Assembly: GCA_001817635.1 (NCBI GenBank)
Contig: MHIS01000007.1
Span: 5,569 to 20,083, forward strand
DNA: 14,515 bases
Reading direction: 5' to 3'
DNA from: Candidatus Colwellbacteria bacterium GWA2_46_10
GTDB taxonomy: Bacteria > Patescibacteriota > Minisyncoccia > UBA6257 > Colwellbacteraceae
Below, one piece after another: positions 7,854 to 12,839 of the stretch. Under the pieces are notes generated by a model. That model saw only the letters and a list, made by a program, of their open reading frames with translations. It ran no database searches and was not told the DNA's origin. The first letter of the stretch is position 1; the number at the start of each line of letters is the position of its first letter. The translations under genes were made by a program, and so were the position numbers.

Positions 7854-9473
7854 GTGGCCAATAAAAAGTATATTTTTGTCGTAGGAGGAGTGATGTCGGG
7901 AGTCGGCAAAGGTGTGGCCACCGCCTCCATCGGGAAGATTCTCCAGGCAAAAGGTTTTAGGATCACGGCGGTCAAGATCGATCCATACGTGAATGTAGAC
8001 GCTGGCACTATGAACCCCACCGAACACGGCGAGGTTTTTGTTTTGGATGACGGTTGGGAGTGCGATCAAGACTTGGGAAACTACGAACGCTTTCTAGATA
8101 AAAACTTTACTCAAGCCAACTGCCTCACAACCGGTAGGGTATACCTTTCAGTCATTAACAAAGAAAGAGCCCTAAGTTATGGCGGAAAATGTGTAGAGGT
8201 GGTTCCCCACATACCGCTGCAGATCATCGAAGACATTGATGCGGCCGCGAAGAAAGACAAAGCAGAAATAGTTTTGGTAGAAATAGGAGGTACCGTTGGG
8301 GAGTACCAAAACATTCTCTTTCTTGAAGCCATCCGTTTTTTGAAACTGAAGCACCCCAAAGATGTTGTAACCATTCTTGTGAGCTACCTCCCACTGCGCA
8401 ACAACGACAATGAGCTCAAAACCAAACCTACCCAATACGCTGTACGCACACTGAATTCAACCGGCATTCAACCGGATATGGTTTTGGCCCGCGCATCAGT
8501 TCCGTTGGATCAAAAGCGCAAGCAAAAGATTGCCCTGAACTGCAATTTGGAAGTGGAGGATGTGATTTCCGCGCCGGATGTGCGGGACGTGTATGAAATG
8601 CCCCTAATTCTAGAGAAAGCTGGTATAAGCAAGCGCATCCTTTCCAAGCTCGGTCTTAAAAGTCGCAAAAAAGATCTGAAAGAGTGGTCAGCCCTAGTGG
8701 GTAGAATAAAGAGGCTCAAAAAGACGGTAAGGATTGGGATAGTGGGAAAGTACTTTGGAACTGGGAGTTTCATCCTCTCAGATTCATACCTTTCGGTCAT
8801 AGAATCTATAAAACATGCGGCCTATGAAGCAGGATACAAACCTCAAATTGATTGGGTTGATGCTGGCAATCAAGGATCCCTCAGCAAATACCACGGCGTT
8901 GTAGTCCCAGGGGGGTTTGGAGGTAGAGATATAGAAGGGAAAATTAAGGCTATCCGCTATGCCAGAGAGAAAAAGATCCCCTTCCTAGGCCTTTGCTACG
9001 GCATGCAGCTGGCGACCGTAGAGTTCGCTAGGAACGTAGCCGGGCTAAGGGGTGCCAACAGCACGGAGATAGATAAAAAGACTAAATACCCGGTAATAGA
9101 CGTGATGCCCGAGCAACTAGAAAAACTCCAAGGAGCCAAATACGGGGGTACCATGAGGCTGGGAGCATATCCAGCTCTTCTTAAGGAAGGCGCTATAGCG
9201 CGCAAGGCGTATGGCACAAAAAAGATATCAGAACGCCACAGGCACAGATATGAAGTAAATCCGGAGTATATAGAGCGCCTTGAGGAAAAAGGATTGGTCT
9301 TCTCTGGCAAGTCACCAGATGGAGTATTGATGGAAATAGCGGAGCTCCCTAAGAGTAAACATCCGTTTTTCCTAGGAACTCAATTTCACCCGGAGCTCAA
9401 ATCGCGCCCTCTTTCTCCCCATCCTCTATTTAGAGAATTTATCAAAGCCGCTTTAGCAAAAAAGGGTAGGTGA
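7854..9473 (+). CDS. pyrG: CTP synthase
   Basis: Makes CTP from UTP, ATP and glutamine, the last step of pyrimidine nucleotide synthesis. The amidoligase domain starts with KKYIFVVGGVMSGVGKGVA (P-loop) and contains KIDPYVNVDAGTMNPTEHGEVFVLDDG and EIGGTVGEYQ. The C-terminal class I glutamine amidotransferase domain has the nucleophile Cys381 in FLGLCYGMQ, with RHRHRYEVNP and the catalytic pair in QFHPE near the end. The length of 539 residues is complete. The GTG start at 7854 gives MANKKYIFVVGG, matching the family N-terminus; no Shine-Dalgarno is evident. It is followed after 12 bases by holA, which has its own -10 box overlapping the end of this gene. Confidence 0.98.
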   Translation: MANKKYIFVVGGVMSGVGKGVATASIGKILQAKGFRITAVKIDPYVNVDAGTMNPTEHGEVFVLDDGWECDQDLGNYERFLDKNFTQANCLTTGRVYLSVINKERALSYGGKCVEVVPHIPLQIIEDIDAAAKKDKAEIVLVEIGGTVGEYQNILFLEAIRFLKLKHPKDVVTILVSYLPLRNNDNELKTKPTQYAVRTLNSTGIQPDMVLARASVPLDQKRKQKIALNCNLEVEDVISAPDVRDVYEMPLILEKAGISKRILSKLGLKSRKKDLKEWSALVGRIKRLKKTVRIGIVGKYFGTGSFILSDSYLSVIESIKHAAYEAGYKPQIDWVDAGNQGSLSKYHGVVVPGGFGGRDIEGKIKAIRYAREKKIPFLGLCYGMQLATVEFARNVAGLRGANSTEIDKKTKYPVIDVMPEQLEKLQGAKYGGTMRLGAYPALLKEGAIARKAYGTKKISERHRHRYEVNPEYIERLEEKGLVFSGKSPDGVLMEIAELPKSKHPFFLGTQFHPELKSRPLSPHPLFREFIKAALAKKGR

Positions 9474-9479
9474 TATAAT
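9474..9479 (+). promoter_or_regulatory. Extended -10 promoter for holA (probable leaderless start)
   Basis: TGATATAAT combines a perfect TATAAT with an upstream TG (extended -10 element), directly at the pyrG stop codon. Only six bases separate it from the holA ATG at 9486, so transcription would begin at the start codon itself. The -35 region is poor, which fits an extended -10 promoter. Confidence 0.55.
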
Positions 9480-9485
9480 GCGGGT

Positions 9486-10289
9486 ATGCTAATTACGCTC
9501 TACGGTGCTGATTCCTATAGGCGCCTTAGAAAACTTAGGGAGATCGTAGATGCATATACCTCCAAACAAGGAAATCTTTCCAGAGAACGTTTTTCTCTAA
9601 TAGAAAAAGAGGACCTAGAAAATCTAAAAGGATTTCTTTCCGGGCAATCAATGTTCAGCACCAAGAAGCTGGTTATCTTAGACGAGCCATTTGAATTTGA
9701 GGATACTAAAGCCTTGAAAGTAGTCCTCAAGGAGTACGTCGATTCTGTAGATACCACCATCTTGATCAACACAACCAAAAAACACCCAGCTCCGTTCAAG
9801 TTTATTGAAGAAAAGCCAAGTAAATTTGAAGAGTTTGCCCTACTTAAAGAAAAAAACTTAGTAGATTTCATTAAAAAGGAGGCGGAAAGATTGAGCATTT
9901 CCCTGGATGCCAGGGAAATCTCTTCGATAGTGGGCTCTCTTGGCTCTGACACCTGGAAAATTGTCACGGAGCTGGAACAGATAGCACTCAGGAGAGCTAA
10001 AAAGTTGGACGCAAAGCAATTTACCTCTCAGCCGGAATATTTTCCAAGCCTAAACACTCTTAAGGGGGGAAGTAACATTGGAGAAAGGTTAATAGCCCTG
10101 GAAAAGTTAATAGGAGAACGAGGCGATGACCCGGCGAGGATTTTTAACGGTCTAGCCTATCAATTAAAAAACGCCGAGGAGGCGCAGATGTATGCAGATT
10201 ACGATATTGCCGTAAAGGCAGGGAAGCTAGAATACGAAGAAGTACTACTAGCCATAGCGCTAGGGCTTAGGTTTAACCCTCTAGTGTAG
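9486..10289 (+). CDS. holA: DNA polymerase III delta subunit (clamp-loader HolA)
   Basis: Delta opens the beta sliding clamp as part of the clamp loader. MLITLYGADSYRRLRKLREIVDAY at the N-terminus, then SGQSMFSTKKLVILDEPFEFED, is the usual HolA opening of the AAA-like domain, in which the P-loop is naturally degenerate. DFIKKEAERLSISLDAREISSIVGSLGSDTWKIVTELEQIAL is the typical middle region. At 267 residues it is shorter than the roughly 330 of most HolA proteins, mainly at the C-terminal collar domain, as expected for a compact genome. Its 3' end overlaps the convergent rpsT by 17 bases. Function follows from family resemblance; sequence identity in this family is always low. Confidence 0.87.
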   Translation: MLITLYGADSYRRLRKLREIVDAYTSKQGNLSRERFSLIEKEDLENLKGFLSGQSMFSTKKLVILDEPFEFEDTKALKVVLKEYVDSVDTTILINTTKKHPAPFKFIEEKPSKFEEFALLKEKNLVDFIKKEAERLSISLDAREISSIVGSLGSDTWKIVTELEQIALRRAKKLDAKQFTSQPEYFPSLNTLKGGSNIGERLIALEKLIGERGDDPARIFNGLAYQLKNAEEAQMYADYDIAVKAGKLEYEEVLLAIALGLRFNPLV

Positions 10290-10551
10290 GAGTTTTAACC
10301 ACAAGCCTTTTACTTAGGCGAGACTTTAGCCTGGAAGCCTTCCCTTTCTTGATTAAATTGGTGTGGGCAGCCTTATCTAGCTTTTTGAAAACGTTAACAA
10401 GCTTCCCGGCAGCGCCAGCCGTATCTCCAGTCTCGATGGTCTTTTTGTAGTCTTTTATGACGCTCAAAAGCTCGCGTTTCTTGCGTAGATTCAATACCTG
10501 TCTCCTCCCGCTCTCCCTAAGGGCCCTCTTGGCTGCATCTGTATTTGGCAT
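10273..10551 (-). CDS. rpsT: 30S ribosomal protein S20
   Basis: Small-subunit protein that binds 16S rRNA. The 92-residue, very basic, helical protein reads MPNTDAAKRALRESGRRQVLN, then KKRELLSVIKDYKKTIE and the signature-like DKAAHTNLIKKGKASRLKSRL. The last feature corresponds to the GxIHKNTAARKKSRL block of other S20 proteins. It converges on holA and overlaps its end by 17 bases, so the two mRNAs are complementary at their 3' ends and no terminator is visible between them. A TTGACC/CATACT promoter (10561-10589) ends nine bases before the start. Confidence 0.94.
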   Translation of the reverse strand: MPNTDAAKRALRESGRRQVLNLRKKRELLSVIKDYKKTIETGDTAGAAGKLVNVFKKLDKAAHTNLIKKGKASRLKSRLSKRLVVKTPTLEG

Positions 10552-10560
10552 TGGTAGCTA

Positions 10561-10589
10561 AGTATGTGGGTTTTGATATTTTAGGTCAA
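10561..10589 (-). promoter_or_regulatory. Promoter of rpsT
   Basis: On the minus strand, -35 TTGACC (10584-10589) and -10 CATACT (10561-10566) are 17 bases apart. The -10 ends nine bases before the rpsT ATG, giving a leader of only about two bases. The -35 coincides with the 3' strand of the tRNA-like anticodon stem on the plus strand. Confidence 0.45.
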
Positions 10590-10619
10590 GTTTGGCGGTT
10601 CGATTCTGCCTAATCTCCA
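10573..10619 (+). pseudogene. tRNA-Lys(UUU) 3'-half-like fragment
   Basis: TTGAT-ATTTTAG-GTCAA (10573-10589) forms a five-pair anticodon stem with a seven-base loop reading TTT at positions 34-36, T33 and A37. A four-base variable loop follows, then a T-arm GGCGG-TTCGATT-CTGCC (10594-10610) with the invariant TTCGA, then TAATCTCC as a 3' acceptor strand. The complementary 5' acceptor GGAGATTA is absent upstream and no proper D-arm forms, because rpsT begins at 10551. A full tRNA is therefore not supported. The remnant sits exactly where the accessory region begins, as attachment-site tRNA fragments do. TGTGGG (10565-10570) could pair with TCCACA (10616-10621) as a crude substitute acceptor. 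Confidence 0.4.
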
Positions 10620-10678
10620 CACTATTGACTTATTGAATACTTTGTGGTACACAGATACTACGTTCTTTTAAGGCTTTT

Positions 10679-10723
10679 TCTCGGGAATTTAGCTACTAAA
10701 ATTTGGTGGTTAAGTTCCCGAGA
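10679..10723 (+). promoter_or_regulatory. Hairpin in the leader of the small membrane protein gene
   Basis: TCTCGGGAATTT (10679-10690) pairs with AAGTTCCCGAGA (10712-10723) as 12 pairs including one G-T, around a 21-base loop. The 3' arm overlaps the first base(s) of the ribosome binding site GAGGAAGG (10722-10729). Folding could modulate translation or protect the 5' end. A weak promoter, TTGACT (10625-10630) with TACACA (10648-10653), lies upstream. Confidence 0.5.
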
Positions 10724-10734
10724 GGAAGGTAAGT

Positions 10735-10947
10735 ATGTTGTCCACCTATCTGGCGTTGGTAAGCGGAGTCCTGTGTGGCGCCATCGTTGTCGCCATCGTG
10801 ATAAGCGGTGGTTCGATGTTGCTCGTCTCTTTGGGCTTCATGGTCTTCGTGGTTTCTATCTGCGCCGTCCTGTCTGCTCTGCAAAACATCAACGAGTCCC
10901 TACGGGACCTCCGCTCCAATGACGAGAGCGAAGCGTCCCGACAATAG
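10735..10947 (+). CDS. Small two-helix membrane protein, unknown function
   Basis: This 70-residue protein has two hydrophobic helices (about residues 5-25 and 28-48) and a hydrophilic tail rich in D, E, S and R (NESLRDLRSNDESEASRQ). I recognise no family. The start is well supported: GAGGAAGG sits five bases before the ATG, the best ribosome binding site in this part of the window, and a stable hairpin precedes it. Codon use is visibly richer in G+C than the neighbouring housekeeping genes and much richer than the next two ORFs, suggesting separate origin. The hairpin-forming sequence TAGGGGTTCTT begins at its stop codon. Two-helix small proteins include holins, toxin-like peptides and membrane-complex accessory subunits; none can be preferred. 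Confidence 0.62.
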   Translation: MLSTYLALVSGVLCGAIVVAIVISGGSMLLVSLGFMVFVVSICAVLSALQNINESLRDLRSNDESEASRQ

Positions 10948-11008
10948 GGGTTCTTCGCTTTTCTAAATGTCTCGATTCTATTCCTCCTATGTGATACAAG
11001 AACCCCTA
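10945..11008. repeat. 11-base perfect inverted repeat downstream of the small membrane protein
   Basis: TAGGGGTTCTT (10945-10955, starting with the stop codon) is perfectly complementary to AAGAACCCCTA (10998-11008), with 42 bases between. The second arm can alternatively fold onto GGGGCTT (11014-11020). No T-run follows, so this is not a standard intrinsic terminator, though it could end or stabilise the transcript. Confidence 0.5.
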
Positions 11009-11077
11009 GATATGGGGCTTTGTCGTATCTGGGAGTGCCTGAATGGCCTCCGCTGCTCCAAATATCCACTCAGACAG

Positions 11078-11106
11078 TTGATTCCGACTTTTACGTATAA
11101 TACTAT
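11078..11106 (+). promoter_or_regulatory. Possible promoter for the LAGLIDADG gene
   Basis: TTGATT (11078-11083) and TACTAT (11101-11106) are 17 bases apart. A TATAAT (11096-11101) and TTATAC lie in the same A+T-rich patch. GTATAA (11095-11100) and TTATAC (11108-11113) form a six-base inverted repeat over it. The start would lie about 55 bases before the ATG at 11169. Confidence 0.35.
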
Positions 11107-11168
11107 GTTATACTGTACAACAGATAAAAAATGCGCCTCGTGCTTGTTGTGAAACATTGTTTACAAAA

Positions 11169-11645
11169 ATGAGCAAAAAAATCTCGTACGAATACATTAG
11201 AGGGCTAGTAGAAAGCAAAGGGAGCTTTGCCTTTACTAGTAATAACAGGAAAAGTGCCGCCGGGAACATTATAAACGTTAGAATTCCAACTTTCAGTATA
11301 GGAATACACGAGAGAGACCAGGATTTACTATGCTCTATCAGAGATACAATGGGTTTGGAGAATAAGGTCTATAACTATAAATCTAGCAATAAAGATGGAT
11401 ACAATAGAGGAGGAAGGGTACTTCTCATAGTGAGGGAGATAGGGAACCTGAAAAATGTAATAGTACCCTTTTTCTATAACAAATTAGCAGGTTATAGGAG
11501 GACTCAGTTTGATAAGTGGCTGGAAGATATTGGCAAAGATCCAAGAGTACCGGAATCCTACAAGATAATTTACCGTCTCCACAAGAACAATTTCTATAAA
11601 AATAACCAGAAGTTTGTAGACGATGTTTGTCAACAAACATCCTAA
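11169..11645 (+). CDS. Short LAGLIDADG-type (homing endonuclease-like) protein with altered catalytic position
   Basis: The LAGLIDADG signature is YIRGLVESKGSF (residues 9-20). A single-motif LAGLIDADG_1 layout follows: PTFSIGIHERDQDLLCSIRDTMGLENKVYNY, then RVLLIVREIGNLKNVIVPFFY for the core strands and helix, and FDKWLEDIGKD near the C-terminus. With one motif it would act as a homodimer. The catalytic Asp/Glu, two residues before SF in the pattern D-G-[DE]-G-S-[FI], is Lys17 (codon AAA; GAA is one base away), so DNA cleavage is doubtful. I chose ATG 11169 (158 residues); an in-frame TTG at 11157 would add four. No good ribosome binding site is visible. Base composition is A+T-rich, and no group I intron core is recognisable around it, so it appears free-standing. 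Confidence 0.8.
   Translation: MSKKISYEYIRGLVESKGSFAFTSNNRKSAAGNIINVRIPTFSIGIHERDQDLLCSIRDTMGLENKVYNYKSSNKDGYNRGGRVLLIVREIGNLKNVIVPFFYNKLAGYRRTQFDKWLEDIGKDPRVPESYKIIYRLHKNNFYKNNQKFVDDVCQQTS
11622..11641 (+). terminator. Hairpin at the 3' end of the LAGLIDADG gene
   Basis: GATGTTTG (11622-11629), loop TCAA, CAAACATC (11634-11641): a perfect eight-pair stem that forms the last codons and ends two bases before the stop codon. No T-tract follows, so it may act as a 3' stabiliser or weak terminator instead of a standard intrinsic terminator. Confidence 0.35.
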
Positions 11646-11882
11646 ATAGCAAAATGGCTTAACCATGCGGTAACCCGGTTCTTTAGGGTTGACGAAAAGT
11701 GTTTCACATGCCGTGTTAAACACATTCTGTCAACAGTTTATGCGGAAATTTTGCATAATTTCTATATGGTAAATGGCAACGGCAATATATGGCAATTACC
11801 GAATAACCTGTGGAAACTGTGGATTACTTCGCAACCGTACCTTAGAGACATAATTGCCGTATAGAAATAATCGCTTACTTAC
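11646..11882. other. Non-coding stretch rich in dyad symmetry
   Basis: I see no gene here. It holds a symmetric palindrome at 11689-11733 (TTGAC and GTGTTT mirrored by AAACAC and GTCAA around position 11711). It also holds a 12-base inverted repeat ATTTCTATATGG (11758-11769) against CCGTATAGAAAT (11857-11868) with one mismatch. Inside that lie GGTAA/TTACC (11768-11772/11796-11800) and a cluster of GGCAA motifs at 11775, 11781 and 11791, with the complement TTGCC at 11854. Such clusters can be protein-binding sites, element ends or a small structured RNA; nothing decides between these. Confidence 0.5.
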
Positions 11883-12020
11883 CTATTTATCGCCCTCTTC
11901 GTTGCTGGTTACCGCCTTTCTAATGACATCCAGCACTTCTTCTATAATTTGAGCACCCTTGTCCTTGGCGTTACCCCCTTGGAAATAAGCTATAATGAGC
12001 TCCTTTTCGTAACTATTCAT
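11883..12020 (-). CDS. Hypothetical 45-residue acidic protein
   Basis: The ORF reads MNSYEKELIIAYFQGGNAKD..., then GAQIIEEVLDVIRKAVTS and NEEGDK, with an amphipathic helix pattern in the middle and net negative charge. A TATAAT (minus strand, 12061-12066) lies 40 bases upstream. AAGGA lies about 12 bases before the ATG, too far to be an ideal ribosome binding site. It is divergent from the possible nuclease at 12156. Its size and charge would suit an antitoxin, but no antitoxin family is recognised and the ORF is short enough to be fortuitous. Confidence 0.4.
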   Translation of the reverse strand: MNSYEKELIIAYFQGGNAKDKGAQIIEEVLDVIRKAVTSNEEGDK

Positions 12021-12155
12021 TGTTTTTTACAATCCTTAGAAACGACCTTTATCTCATTTGATTATAGCAATTCTAAGGTACCCAAAAATCCCTATTGGGA
12101 GCTAATTGCTTAGAAAAACATGTTTTATTTACTCTTGGAGTATAGTTAGGGCTGT
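12021..12155. promoter_or_regulatory. Divergent intergenic region with operator-like palindromes
   Basis: Between the small minus-strand ORF and the nuclease-like gene are three symmetric elements: AGCAATT (12066-12072) against AATTGCT (12104-12110); within it TCCC-TATT-GGGA (12089-12100); and the perfect 12-base palindrome AAAACATGTTTT (12115-12126), 29 bases before the ATG at 12156. The first overlaps the minus-strand -10 box TATAAT. This looks like a control region acting on both genes. Confidence 0.4.
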
Positions 12156-12617
12156 ATGCTCCAATATGTTTATTATCACGCCTACATTAGAGGGACTCCC
12201 AAAAGGGGCCCTATTGTTATAACGCATGGACAACTATGTAAAGTTAAACCCAGTTTACTGAAAGAACTTAATAAACAAATTAACTTCGTAGATAGGTGGG
12301 TTTATTTAAGCACAAAAGCACTCAAGCACATACATGATAGACATATCTTTGATAAGAATAGTCCAGACGATTTCAAGATAATCTTAGATTCCCTGACTCA
12401 AATTATTAAATACCCAGACGAAGTTCGTAAAAATCATAAAAGTAAAAGGGGAGACTTTTTGTTTATTAAAAAGATAAATAATTATACTTACTACGTGTCG
12501 CTCGAAGTCATCAACGCGTCAAACTTAGATGTGGTATCTGCTTCCGTAACTGGTACGAAATACATAGAGAAGTTACTTCTTTTGTGGAGCTGGGATCCGG
12601 CTAACCCCCCATCGTAA
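12156..12617 (+). CDS. Possible BECR-fold (barnase-EndoU-ColicinE5/RelE-like) nuclease
   Basis: This 153-residue protein contains, in order, WVYLSTKALKHIHDRH (48-63), DDFKIILDSLTQIIKYPDEV (71-90), RGDFLFIKKI (98-107), TYYVSLEVI (111-119) and LDVVSASVTGTKYIEK (124-139). A strand, a helix carrying H-x-x-x-H, a 'pattern of P-D-x-V', then three strands ending in a [ST]-rich strand and a K is how phage-type BECR RNases look. Candidate active-site residues are H58/H63, K105-K106 and S128-T134. This is a pattern-level call, not a confirmed homology. Weak AGG precedes the ATG. Composition is A+T-rich. A palindromic control region and a small divergent ORF precede it, and its last 50 bases form one arm of a long inverted repeat. 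Confidence 0.65.
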   Translation: MLQYVYYHAYIRGTPKRGPIVITHGQLCKVKPSLLKELNKQINFVDRWVYLSTKALKHIHDRHIFDKNSPDDFKIILDSLTQIIKYPDEVRKNHKSKRGDFLFIKKINNYTYYVSLEVINASNLDVVSASVTGTKYIEKLLLLWSWDPANPPS

Positions 12618-12702
12618 TATTCCAGACTTCCGAGTTTCCCCAGTTCTAGAACACTCCGCAGTAGAGCCTTTCTGCATTTAGCTCCACAAAAGAAGAAACT
12701 TC
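12569..12702. repeat. 23-base inverted repeat duplicating the 3' end of the nuclease-like gene
   Basis: Positions 12569-12591 (codons for ...KLLLLWS) are the reverse complement of 12680-12702 with one mismatch in 23, separated by 88 bases. The minus-strand copy reads KFLLLWS followed by a stop, so it looks like the inverted 3' end of a second, related gene. If transcribed, the pair would also fold into a strong stem after the gene. Confidence 0.7.
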
Positions 12703-12719
12703 CCCTGCATCCTTCTCAA

Positions 12720-12749
12720 TGTAAAGACGTACAGTGTAAAGACGTACAG
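12720..12749. repeat. Two perfect tandem copies of a 15-base repeat
   Basis: TGTAAAGACGTACAG occurs at 12720-12734 and again at 12735-12749. Each contains the short palindrome GACGTAC-like core. It lies next to an A+T-rich patch (TATAGTATAACATAC) and, on the minus strand, downstream of TTGACA (12766-12771). It could be a regulator-binding iteron or slippage product. Confidence 0.75.
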
Positions 12750-12839
12750 TTATAGTATAACATACACTGTCAAGAGGTATGCACAGGAAACAACATTTAA
12801 CAACGTCTGTCAATAGTAAGAAATCATATAGTTTTTACT

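Noticed and set aside
10573..10620. A complete functional tRNA or the 3' end of a tmRNA
   Set aside because: No 5' acceptor strand or D-arm exists upstream, and a tmRNA would need about 350 bases of matching sequence that is instead rpsT and holA.
10644..10922. Overlapping 92-codon plus-strand ORF across the small membrane protein
   Set aside because: It has no ribosome binding site and reads as an arginine-rich frame shadow; the frame at 10735 has the ribosome binding site and clear membrane helices.
10950..12000. Group I intron hosting the LAGLIDADG gene
   Set aside because: No P, Q, R or S core elements could be found by eye and no split host gene flanks the ORF.
11104..12764. TATGTTATACT (11104-11114) and its inverse AGTATAACATA (12754-12764) as possible ends of a transposon
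   Set aside because: Eleven A+T-rich bases recurring in 2.4 kb is near chance expectation, the flanks do not extend the match, and there are no target duplications or complete transposase between them.
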